A stretch of DNA of 64,000 nucleotides, from NCBI RefSeq assembly GCF_002777255.1, contig NZ_CP017634.1:1748903-1812902 (forward strand), read 5' to 3'. The notes below the pieces were generated by a model. The model was not told the origin of the DNA. It ran no database searches and saw nothing but the letters and a program-made list of their open reading frames with translations. Positions within the stretch are counted from its first letter, which is position 1, and each line of letters opens with the position of its first letter. Shown here in pieces: positions 16,363-24,204 of this stretch. A program made the position numbers and the translations under genes. Origin of the DNA: Candidatus Formimonas warabiya (GTDB lineage Bacteria > Bacillota > Dehalobacteriia > Dehalobacteriales > Dehalobacteriaceae).

Positions 16363-18024
16363 TTACAGACCCGAGGTAACGATAGTGTCAAGGATCGCAG
16401 GAATTTTGGCCTTCAGGTTGGGCGTCAGGCCCACATAGTTGTTGTCCGTGGCAAATTTGTCTCCAAAGCCTTCTACAACAGCCCAGGTGACAAAGTCTTT
16501 CAGGACGAGCATGCTCTTCTTGTGGTCACTCAACTTCAGCGTGCTCGCTTCGTCCAGCGCAGGACGGGTAACAACAGTGTGTGTGCCGCTTAGATTGGTC
16601 CAGTCAGCTTTGGCCTTGCCGGCATTCTTTTCGGCGATAATCCAGGTAAAGGCAACAACCGGATAACCGGCCGGGTTGGTGGTGTCCACCGGATGTTTGT
16701 ACAGGCTGGTGGCATTGGCACCGGCGGCCATAACCGTGCTGGTGGTGGGGAGAACGTAATTGCCCGCTCTGTTCTTGACCCGGTTGATTTCTACATTGCC
16801 CTGCGCATCGTTACCTGTTGTAACGTCACCGCGGGAAACATAACCGATCGCGTTGGTGGTGGCAACCGCCGTTTGCGATCCGGCAACTGTTGTAACCACA
16901 GTGCCGCCGCCTGAAACGCCGGTTTTTTTCGGGGCTGTCACGAGGTCCGCACCAGTCAGATCCGCTTGCGCTCCGTGGGTCCAGTTCTTGGGAGCGGCGG
17001 AAGCAAGCCAGGAGGTGAAGCAGTAGCTGGTTCCGCTGGCTTCCGCACGATAGACCACATTGATCGCCGCGCCGGGCAGATTTTTCGCCACAGCGGGGTT
17101 AATGGCTTTAATTCTGGCGTCGTTCCATTTGGTGATTTTTCCTTTATAGATGTCGGCGACGATGTCCGCCGTCAGGTTCAAGCGGGAGCTCCCGATGCCC
17201 TGGATATTGGTGATGATGGCCACGCCGCCCATCGCGGCGGGGATCATGGTATAGTTATTCATTTCAGCGGCGGGCAGGGGGTCGTCGGAGCCGGCCCAGT
17301 CGTTTGTTCTGCCCATTACACTGTCGATGCCAGCACCGGAACTAGTTTTTGCGTAGGTAGTTTGACCACCCACAATGTCCTTGGAAATCGCGAGATATTT
17401 GGTCACCCACGCATCTGCTTTTCCTTGATAGAGATTGTTGGGGAAGCTAGCGCCGCCGCTCTTAAAAGTGGTCTCCGCACCGGCGGCAATCTCCGGCAGG
17501 TCCCTGTCGTGGTCTGCTGTCCCATCCCACACATAGTCTTCTGCAGCCGTCTTATCCGCGATGGTGGCGGAATTCGTCCCCAGGGTTCCGCCCAGCAAAC
17601 GGATGATATCCTGATAGGGCACATAAAGCGTAGCTGCGCCTTGCACCGTCCTGGTAACCGGCGCGATGCGCAGGGTCACTGTTCTCAGGGTGGGGCTCTC
17701 GGTGCCTACTCCGTTAGTGAGGTAAGCGTATTTGGTACCGGCGGACACAAACAGCCTCTGGTCACCGTAGGTAATTTCCATGGTGCCGCCGGTAATACTC
17801 TTAGGAGTGTTGTCAGGATTCTTTTCATAGTAAGCGCCTATGGCATCGGCCAAAGCCAAGGCTTTAACCATCACAACCTTGTTCACAGTAATGACATTGA
17901 GAGGCTGATCGTTGATATTTACGCTTTTAAGCGCAGCCGCATCGGCAACCGGCACAAAGATCATGAAAACCATTGCAAACAAAAGCATCTGGGCACAAAT
18001 TTGTTTTAAATTTCTCTTTCGCAT
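16363..18024 (-). CDS. PstS-like solute-binding protein with N-terminal copper-amine-oxidase-like domain
   Basis: A 553-residue exported protein. A signal peptide (LLFAMVFMIFVPVADA, cut near residue 29) leads to an N-terminal copper amine oxidase-like domain (about 30-155) and a PstS-type phosphate-binding domain (about 185-553). The latter has GAGIDSVMGR, DWAGSDDPL, MGGVAIITNI, ADIYKGKITKWND, YRAEASGTSYCF and TNAIGYVSRGD. Phosphate-binding proteins normally sit beside pstCAB, but none is present here. It is the first gene of the pilus operon, with 32 bases to the pilin. It may be a surface-attached binding protein using the pilus or cell wall rather than a transporter component. AAGGAGGAAAG precedes the ATG. 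Confidence 0.82.
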   Translation of the reverse strand: MRKRNLKQICAQMLLFAMVFMIFVPVADAAALKSVNINDQPLNVITVNKVVMVKALALADAIGAYYEKNPDNTPKSITGGTMEITYGDQRLFVSAGTKYAYLTNGVGTESPTLRTVTLRIAPVTRTVQGAATLYVPYQDIIRLLGGTLGTNSATIADKTAAEDYVWDGTADHDRDLPEIAAGAETTFKSGGASFPNNLYQGKADAWVTKYLAISKDIVGGQTTYAKTSSGAGIDSVMGRTNDWAGSDDPLPAAEMNNYTMIPAAMGGVAIITNIQGIGSSRLNLTADIVADIYKGKITKWNDARIKAINPAVAKNLPGAAINVVYRAEASGTSYCFTSWLASAAPKNWTHGAQADLTGADLVTAPKKTGVSGGGTVVTTVAGSQTAVATTNAIGYVSRGDVTTGNDAQGNVEINRVKNRAGNYVLPTTSTVMAAGANATSLYKHPVDTTNPAGYPVVAFTWIIAEKNAGKAKADWTNLSGTHTVVTRPALDEASTLKLSDHKKSMLVLKDFVTWAVVEGFGDKFATDNNYVGLTPNLKAKIPAILDTIVTSGL

Positions 18025-18575
18025 CGTTTTTTCTTTCCTCCTTAAAAATTACTTGTTTTTGTGTTCTTGGTTAATTTAAACCCGCCGTTGCATGTCTCCG
18101 CAAACCGAACGATGATCTTTTATCTTTCCCCGGCCCTTCACCTGCCCGTCCTCATCAAGAAGCCGCTTGTCCGGGAAGTCTTTCCCCCCTTTCCCATTTA
18201 ACAAAAAGTAATTACGGTGCACCACCATGATCCCATGAAAGGGTTTCACGGTTTTCGTTCGTATTATAAAACCGGATTATAAAACTGGTTCGCAGTCTGT
18301 GTTAAAAATTGTAAAATGACGTGAGCTCTCCTGTTATTTTTTGTGTTTCATCCTGAAAGGGACCCTCATGCCAGTGCGGACAAGCATTATGGGGATTGTT
18401 TCGGCCTTCTGATGGGGTTAATTGTAAACTCTCATCACATTTTGTTATTTGTATGTAAAATCTATTTAACAAATAAATCATCCCGCCCAAGATCATGTAT
18501 AATATATCAGAATGTATTCAGCAATTCTCGCAATAAAGAGCCAGGGCATATCACAAGGGAGGGAGCGGCAATCAT
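18025..18575. other. 551-base divergent intergenic region upstream of the pilus operon
   Basis: It separates the minus-strand pilus operon from the plus-strand TPR gene, so both promoters should lie here. Near 18268-18292, on the minus strand, two tandem copies of TTTTATAAT (each with a perfect TATAAT -10-like core) occur 15 bases apart. On the plus side, ATGTATAATATA near 18494-18505 gives a -10-like element. I looked for a c-di-GMP riboswitch core because of the pilus context and did not find one. No ORF here is convincing. Confidence 0.5.
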
Positions 18576-19784
18576 ATGTCGAGAGTAATGAGCAACCTGG
18601 AAAGCATAGAATTACAGAGGAATCAACTGTTGGATAACTTCCATGACACGGATTCTTCTGAAAAAGACGGCGCAGAAAAAAAGACTCCTTTCAAAAAAAC
18701 AGAGTCTTTTTGGGAAAAGTTATGGAGCAGCAAGCGGGGAAAAGTATTATTTGCCTTCATCATCATCCTGGCAGGCGCCGCCGTTTTAGGCCTTTTTCCC
18801 ATCATACACGCAAAAATACAGGCCCTGGGCCTGGAGGAAATCAGGAAAGCTTTTATTACGGCGGAAGAATCCGGGCGGAACTATTCACGCGGCCTGGCCG
18901 CTTTTCAGGAAAAGAAGTGGAGCGAGGCTATTTCCTCTTTTCAAAGTGTGATTGAAAAGGACGCGCATTACCCCGACGCCCAGGAAAAGCTGCAGCTGGC
19001 CCTCCTGTTTAAAGCCTCTGCGGCTAATTATGAAAAGGGAGAAAAAGCTGCGGCCGACAAAGACTGGCAGGGGGCGGAAAAATATTTCCGGGAAGTGTCG
19101 GCAAAGGATATCCATTACGCCGCCGCTCAAAACCGGCTGCAAACGGTACAGCTTATGATCGCTTCGGCGGAAAACTTCGCCAGGGGCCTGGAAATGTATC
19201 AAGCCCGTAACCTGGACGGGGCGCAGATTCTCTTGGAGCAGGTGGACCCCAATGACCAGCACTATCCCGAGGCGCAGGAAACGCTCCGGGAAATTGGTCA
19301 ACTCCGGGTCGCCGCTTATTTGTCCAGCGCCAGGACCAGGATGGCGGCCGGTGATTTTTCGGGAGCCAGAGCCGATCTGCGGGAAGCCGATTATTATCAG
19401 CCAGGCTCTTCCTCTGTGGAAAGCCTGGGGGAAGAAATCGACGCCTTGGAACAGGCCTGGGTAATTGAGAGTTCCAAGGAAGAGGCTACGGTTTTTTCCT
19501 ACGCGGATTTGAAGGAAAACGCCGATTATCTCGCCGGAGCAAAGATCAAACTGCGGGGCAGAGTGGCCGAGGTAAACGGTGCTTACTCCGTGATGCTGGT
19601 TGACATGACCTGCAAGAATAATGTCTGGCGGGACCGGGTGGCCGTATTTTATTACGGAGCCGATGAAATCAGCCCTAAGGATGTAATTACCATTTGGGGA
19701 AAAGTGCGGGGAAGCTTTGAATATCCTTCAGAGGCCGGCCCTGCCGTCACCATGCCATCCATCGGCGCAGAATATGTGGAATAA
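18576..19784 (+). CDS. TPR-repeat membrane protein linked to pilus genes
   Basis: A 402-residue protein. A cytoplasmic N-terminal tail of about 50 charged residues leads to one membrane helix (about 52-75, VLFAFIIILAGAAVLGLF). Four TPR-like helical repeats follow (about 95-290), marked by A.Y..G..A...KDW..AI..F..V and repeated HYPDAQEKL / HYAAAQNRL / HYPEAQETL motifs. A C-terminal beta-rich OB-like domain (about 310-402) contains LAGAKIKLRGRVAEVNG and DVITIWGKVRGSF. It is 20 bases before the prepilin peptidase gene and divergent from the pilus operon, so it may be a pilus assembly scaffold. The exact family is unknown. AGGGAGGG lies upstream of the start. Confidence 0.8.
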   Translation: MSRVMSNLESIELQRNQLLDNFHDTDSSEKDGAEKKTPFKKTESFWEKLWSSKRGKVLFAFIIILAGAAVLGLFPIIHAKIQALGLEEIRKAFITAEESGRNYSRGLAAFQEKKWSEAISSFQSVIEKDAHYPDAQEKLQLALLFKASAANYEKGEKAAADKDWQGAEKYFREVSAKDIHYAAAQNRLQTVQLMIASAENFARGLEMYQARNLDGAQILLEQVDPNDQHYPEAQETLREIGQLRVAAYLSSARTRMAAGDFSGARADLREADYYQPGSSSVESLGEEIDALEQAWVIESSKEEATVFSYADLKENADYLAGAKIKLRGRVAEVNGAYSVMLVDMTCKNNVWRDRVAVFYYGADEISPKDVITIWGKVRGSFEYPSEAGPAVTMPSIGAEYVE

Positions 19785-19804
19785 CCGGACAGGGTGAGGT
19801 GTCC

Positions 19805-20557
19805 ATGATGGGGATGCTGTTTTTCATGACAGGTTTGATCATCGGCAGTTTTCTCAACGTCTGCATTTACCGGATACCCAAGGAAGAATCGGTTTCTTTT
19901 CCGCCCAGCCATTGCGGAAGCTGCGGCGCTAATTTAAGGCCCCTTGACCTGATTCCGGTGATCAGCTTTTTGTTTTTAAGAAGGAAATGCCGCTATTGCG
20001 GAAGCAGGATTTCCTGGAGATACCCCGGGGTGGAGCTTCTCACCGGAGTGCTTTTCCTTTCTTTTTACCCCATATTCGGGGTTACGAAAACAGTAATCCC
20101 TTACTTGTTTTTCATTTCCCTTTTAGTGGTGATTTCCTTTATCGACCTGGACCATTATTACATACCGGACCGTTTGATCATTTTGGGTTTGACGGTCGGA
20201 ACCGGGTTTCAATTGGGGATGCCTTTTATGAAACTTACCGAATCCTTGTTTGGTTTTTTCATGGGCGGCGGTATTTTATTGCTGATCGTATGGTTAAGCA
20301 GGGGGGGCATGGGAGGTGGTGATGTCAAGCTCTGTGCTTTGATCGGTTTTTTCCTGGGCCCCAGGTTATTTTTGGTAGGCTTTCTTCTTGCCGCGCTTTG
20401 CGCCGCAGCAGCGGGAATCTGTTTAATGGCGTCGAAAAGAAAAACCAGGAAAGACCCCGTTCCTTTCGGACCTTTTTTAGCGTTGGGAGCGTGGATGTCC
20501 CTTCTTGAGGGGAACAATCTGCTTGCTCTCTATGCACGTTATTTTTTCCCCAACTAG
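19805..20557 (+). CDS. pilD: Prepilin peptidase / N-methyltransferase (PilD, A24 family)
   Basis: About 250 residues. The N-terminal domain has GSFLNVCIYRIP and two CxxC pairs (HCGSCGANL and KCRYCGSRI) typical of bifunctional enzymes. The aspartyl protease residues are in FIDLDHYYIPD and GGGDVKLCAL. Multiple membrane helices are present. It cleaves the leader of the pilins at 15.1 and 16.3 kb and methylates the new N-terminal Phe. ATG 19805 is preferred over GTG 19799 because GGGTGAGG is correctly spaced before it. It follows the TPR gene and is convergent with the permease at 20582. Confidence 0.95.
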   Translation: MMGMLFFMTGLIIGSFLNVCIYRIPKEESVSFPPSHCGSCGANLRPLDLIPVISFLFLRRKCRYCGSRISWRYPGVELLTGVLFLSFYPIFGVTKTVIPYLFFISLLVVISFIDLDHYYIPDRLIILGLTVGTGFQLGMPFMKLTESLFGFFMGGGILLLIVWLSRGGMGGGDVKLCALIGFFLGPRLFLVGFLLAALCAAAAGICLMASKRKTRKDPVPFGPFLALGAWMSLLEGNNLLALYARYFFPN

Positions 20558-20581
20558 GAGGGAGCAGAGGGACGAATACCT

Positions 20582-22021
20582 TTATAAGATCCCCAGCCAC
20601 CGGAAAATCGTCAGCATTATCAGCAATACCACAGATGAAATCAGGGCATACTTTCCGTTCCAGTAGGGGCCAACCCGCATGGGCGACTGTCCGGCTAAAC
20701 CGGCGACGGCAATAATATTGGCCGAAGAAGGAGACATAATTACCCCCATGGACCAGCTGACGGCAAGAATCATTGCCATATAGGTGGGTGTCACTCCGTA
20801 CTGAGCAGCTTTCACGGTTTCACCGATAATCGTAACGGTGACGATGGGATGAACGCCTAAAACGGCAAGGATGTGACTGAGGGAAACCACAACGATGCTA
20901 AAGAGGAGGATGTTGTTGCCGACAAGTAAAGAAAGGATCGAGGGCACATAATTTCCCAAATGGGAGTATGTGATGCTGGCAGCAAATAGTCCGGCCCCGA
21001 CAAACAGGGTAATTTCATTTTTTAGGCCGGGAAGACAGGTGTGGAAATACTCTCCTTTAAATTCCCGGAAAAATACCGGTAAGCGTCCAATGAAGGTAAG
21101 CCAAATCACAGGGAAAATAACGGAGGCAATGGAAACAACAATCAGCGTAGACATCCCGGTGAAAAAGGATACCAGCCCAATCCCGGTGATCAGGGCACTC
21201 CCAAAAATGCATAATTCGATGACTTTATGATAATTGATTTCTCCGGACTGTTCCTGGGTTGCCCCGGGCAATACTTCCCCCGTTCCTATTTCTTCCGCCA
21301 ACGTCACCGCGTATGCCCGGAGTGCTTTCTCACTTCTTTTTTCCTCAACTACCGTCATGATGTAGCCGATCAACCCGGCAATCATCCCGCTGAAGATGGC
21401 AAAAGGAAAAAAGAGATGCCATTTTGCTCCGGTCAATTGGATAATTAAGGCAATTGAGGCCGCAGTAGGCGCCCAGATGGTGCACGTAAAAAAGCCCCGG
21501 GAAATCGCCGAACAGAGCAGCTTCTTATTGGCGCTGAGATCACTTGCCTTGGCAATTTCATGGACCAGGGGAACAACGGCCAGGTTAACCAAGATACCGA
21601 GAAAAGCCGCAATAAAACTTACCAAAAGATAGAAGCGCCTGTTGTTATTCACATAGCGCCGGAAGAATCCCTGTAATGCCTCAAAATAGCCGCCATGCTG
21701 GATGGGTATTCTCAGTAAAGGTACCAGCGTAAACATCACAACCAAATACAGGTTCGCTTCCACAGCCTGTGCCCAGATACTTAATGGCGCATGGAAATAA
21801 AGAAGAAGCATGATACTCAAGGCAAACAAAAAATATCCGATGACCTTAGACGAGTCCGTAACCGCGATCAAGCTTAAGATGATTGCCAAAGCCGTAAGGA
21901 TTAATATCAATTGATGGATCAGAACCGATTGAAACAACACATTACTCAGATAGGCAATGGCTATCACAAACGTAAGCTGACTCCGTATTCGTGTCAATAA
22001 ATTTTCTATGTCTTTGAACAC
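20582..22021 (-). CDS. Polytopic membrane transporter, ion-transporter superfamily-like
   Basis: A 479-residue membrane protein with about 11-12 hydrophobic segments. Two half-repeats can be seen around GILVNLAVVPLVHEIAK with FTCTIWAPTAAS, and GVHPIVTVTIIGETVKA with SWSMGVIMSPSSANIIAVAG. The Pro/Ser-rich re-entrant motifs recall anion permeases of the CitMHS, DcuC or DASS type. The substrate cannot be stated. GTG start with a GGAGGCGGAATT ribosome binding site. It stands as a single gene, next to moeA but with a 180-base gap, so a link to molybdate is possible but unsupported. Confidence 0.7.
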   Translation of the reverse strand: MFKDIENLLTRIRSQLTFVIAIAYLSNVLFQSVLIHQLILILTALAIILSLIAVTDSSKVIGYFLFALSIMLLLYFHAPLSIWAQAVEANLYLVVMFTLVPLLRIPIQHGGYFEALQGFFRRYVNNNRRFYLLVSFIAAFLGILVNLAVVPLVHEIAKASDLSANKKLLCSAISRGFFTCTIWAPTAASIALIIQLTGAKWHLFFPFAIFSGMIAGLIGYIMTVVEEKRSEKALRAYAVTLAEEIGTGEVLPGATQEQSGEINYHKVIELCIFGSALITGIGLVSFFTGMSTLIVVSIASVIFPVIWLTFIGRLPVFFREFKGEYFHTCLPGLKNEITLFVGAGLFAASITYSHLGNYVPSILSLLVGNNILLFSIVVVSLSHILAVLGVHPIVTVTIIGETVKAAQYGVTPTYMAMILAVSWSMGVIMSPSSANIIAVAGLAGQSPMRVGPYWNGKYALISSVVLLIMLTIFRWLGIL

Positions 22022-22199
22022 AATTCCGCCTCCATCTCACCCATTTAAAGTTATTGTCCGTTAAATAGGTGGCAGAAGGATACCAGCCAATCCGGCTTCG
22101 TTTTCTTGCTGGTCTGCTTATATGAATCACCCAATAAAATAAATTCTATCCCCCTTGTTAATACCTGTCAATGAGAATGTGTAAAATCAAGCAGGTCCC

Positions 22200-23432
22200 C
22201 TATGCTCTTTCCCTGTGATGCGAACCGGGAAAAACTGAATCAAGAAGGATTACCGGTACCATATCTCCCACCTGAATGGGAGGGTGGTCGGGAGAAAGGT
22301 CGATCAAAGCATTGCATCCCAAAAATGACCGCATCATACTTGGTTTTTGGCCCGGCAGAATCTCTACCGTCCATCCTGCCTGATCCCATTCCACATGTGC
22401 CCTGAGGAAGCTTCGCGCCATACTCTTTTTGGAGAAAGAACTCAAACTGCGCCCCTGAATTCTGGGCAGGACCGGACTAAGTCCCTGCATCATCCGCAGT
22501 ACGGGGCAGGCAAAAAGTTCAAAACAGACCAAACAGGCGGCCGGGTTTCCCGAAAGCATAACCATAGGCTTACCTTCCCAAAGGGCAGCCCCTACATGGC
22601 CTCCGGGCTTTAATTGTACGCCGCTGAAAAGTTCTTGCGCGCCGATTTTTTCCAAAAACCCTTGCCCTTCCGAACGATTTCCGGCAAAAGTCCCCCCGGT
22701 TGTAAACACAAGGTCCGACTGGTGAAAAATTTCCTCCAGAGTGGGCCGCATTTCGTCAATTTTCTTGGCTCCCAGCACTTCAAGGGCGGTTACCTGACCC
22801 CTCTCCCTGAGCACAAGGGAGGTTAAAAGAGGGCCGTTGCTGTCCCGGGTTTCTCCTGGTTTTGGCACCCCATCGTAGGGGATAATGCCTGATCCGATAC
22901 TGATGATCAAAACCTTCGGACGACGGAGTACCGATACCTTGCTAATCCCAAAGGCTGCCAATAAACCGACTAATCCGGCGGCGAGACAGGTACCCCGGGG
23001 GACCAGCAGGTCCCCGCTTTTAAAGTCCTCCCCCCCTTTTTTTATGTTGCTGCCCGGAATAACCTCTGTGGGAATAAAGGACTTGTTTTCCAACAAAGTA
23101 CCATGCTCCCATTGCACAACGGCTTCCGTTCCCTGGGGCAATAGGCCCCCCGTACCTACATGAACCGCCTCTCCTGCCTGAAGGATAAAAGGTTTGTCCG
23201 GGTCACAGGAATATGGTTCCACCACTTGAAAGCCGCCCTTATGATCCAACCCGCATAGGGCAAAGCCGTCAAAGGCAGCTTGACGGGCAATGGGCAGATC
23301 ATGTAAAGCATAAAGATCTTCTGCTGTAATACGTCCTAAGGCATCTAATATCGGTACTTCTTCACAGGACACCTGCTTGACAGCACGCACCAATATTTCT
23401 TGAGCTCTCTCACATGTGATTTTTTTCATCAT
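22200..23432 (-). CDS. moeA: Molybdopterin molybdotransferase MoeA
   Basis: About 410 residues. MoeA inserts molybdenum into adenylylated molybdopterin to form active Moco. Family landmarks are SCEEVPILDALGRITAEDLY near the N-terminus, ARQAAFDGFALC, GTGGLLPQGTEAVVQWE, IKKGGEDFKSGDLLVPRG, the active-site region DLVFTTGGTFAGNRSEG, QLKPGGHVGAALWEGKPM and LSGNPAACLVCFELF. The C-terminal domain IV follows. ATG 23432 or 23429 seems better than 23447, where the GG of the ribosome binding site would be only two bases away. A Moco riboswitch with terminator lies upstream, so synthesis is probably feedback controlled by the cofactor. Confidence 0.93.
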   Translation of the reverse strand: MMKKITCERAQEILVRAVKQVSCEEVPILDALGRITAEDLYALHDLPIARQAAFDGFALCGLDHKGGFQVVEPYSCDPDKPFILQAGEAVHVGTGGLLPQGTEAVVQWEHGTLLENKSFIPTEVIPGSNIKKGGEDFKSGDLLVPRGTCLAAGLVGLLAAFGISKVSVLRRPKVLIISIGSGIIPYDGVPKPGETRDSNGPLLTSLVLRERGQVTALEVLGAKKIDEMRPTLEEIFHQSDLVFTTGGTFAGNRSEGQGFLEKIGAQELFSGVQLKPGGHVGAALWEGKPMVMLSGNPAACLVCFELFACPVLRMMQGLSPVLPRIQGRSLSSFSKKSMARSFLRAHVEWDQAGWTVEILPGQKPSMMRSFLGCNALIDLSPDHPPIQVGDMVPVILLDSVFPGSHHRERA

Positions 23433-23570
23433 CAGATATTTACCCATCCTTTCTATTTTTAACGGCCCTTATTTGATATCCTGGCCTGTCTTTGTAAGCA
23501 AGCGCTCACGGTAATATTCCCTTCCTTCGGGCTCCTCTAAATTTTATTTTTCCCAGAAAACTTATGTATG

Positions 23571-23760
23571 AAAAAATCTCCAACCGAAGTTGGAGACCAT
23601 AGAGAGACATGTTTATTAAGCGTATGGAAAAATACACTTCATAAACAGGTTCAGCAATCCTACTTCTTTCCAACCACGGGAGGCAAACCCGTTTCCAGGT
23701 TTACCCAACGGCTTTTGGCCCTGGCATTTTGCTGTAGGCCCAAAAAGCTCGAAGTCTGCT
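23571..23760 (-). promoter_or_regulatory. Molybdenum cofactor (Moco) riboswitch with terminator, moeA leader
   Basis: On the minus strand the leader contains CTGGAAACGGGTTTGCCTCC followed by GGAAAGAAGTAGG. This closely matches the second element at 42.7 kb and the Moco/Tuco aptamer core as I recall it. The aptamer spans about 23653-23760. Its closing stem pairs AGCA with TGCT and CTTC with GAAG, whereas the other copy pairs CTCC with GGAG, so the stem covaries. A perfect terminator hairpin TCTCCAAC/GTTGGAGA with six T follows at 23571-23596. It lies about 140 bases before moeA. The two matched elements and their Mo-related genes make the call strong; the family name rests on memory of the consensus. 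Confidence 0.85.
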
Positions 23761-23910
23761 TGTAAATTTTCAAACAAATTAACCAGTTTCTTTCAGTGTA
23801 AACAAAAATAGACCATCAAACAATATCTTTTTTTTTACATTTGTTGAAAATCTTTTGAATTTTTGAAATGTTCACGAGCGCACAAGCTTTTCCCATTGAA
23901 GCGAGTCCTT

Positions 23911-24079
23911 AATTCAGATGGAGATTCTTTTACCCCATCTGAATTTTGACGCAAGTTCTTAACTTGCTAAGTGGTTTTCTTAGCAAGTTTTAGAACTGCT
24001 AATACAGCGTGAGAACTGCAAATGCATGACTTAGTTGGTGTTTGACTCCCGAGGCGGGAGACTTACGCCAAGTTAGTCA
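23911..24079. repeat. Cluster of three long stem-loops in a gene-free stretch
   Basis: Three consecutive inverted repeats occur. 23911-23945 has AATTCAGATGG with its complement. 23951-23999 is a near-perfect 21-base arm hairpin containing AACTTGCTAAG. 24027-24079 has outer arms GACTTAGTTGGTG/CGCCAAGTTAGTC and an inner CTCCCG/CGGGAG. No ORF or promoter fits. It resembles the structured ends left by IS200/IS605-type or MITE elements, or an uncharacterised structured RNA. The surrounding 23761-24204 region holds no other recognisable feature except the terminator at 24099. Confidence 0.55.
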
Positions 24080-24098
24080 GGTGAAAATAAAAACAAAA

Positions 24099-24135
24099 AA
24101 TCCTTTCCCATGCATATTTTCATGAGAAGGGACTC
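24099..24135 (-). terminator. Terminator downstream of pruA-like gene
   Basis: On the minus strand TCCCTTCTCATG pairs (10 of 12) with CATGGGAAAGGA, followed by TTTTTTGTTTTTA. It is an intrinsic terminator about 70 bases after the aldehyde dehydrogenase stop. Confidence 0.8.
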
Positions 24136-24204
24136 TTTGCTGGTAAATCATTCTACTGATGCCAAACCTGCCCTGGATTCCCGGCCGGCTTTTTCACCCG
24201 CGCC

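Noticed and set aside
18025..18575. c-di-GMP riboswitch before the pilus operon
   Set aside because: The expected conserved GNRA and receptor motifs with the CAAAGCC-like core could not be found on either strand.
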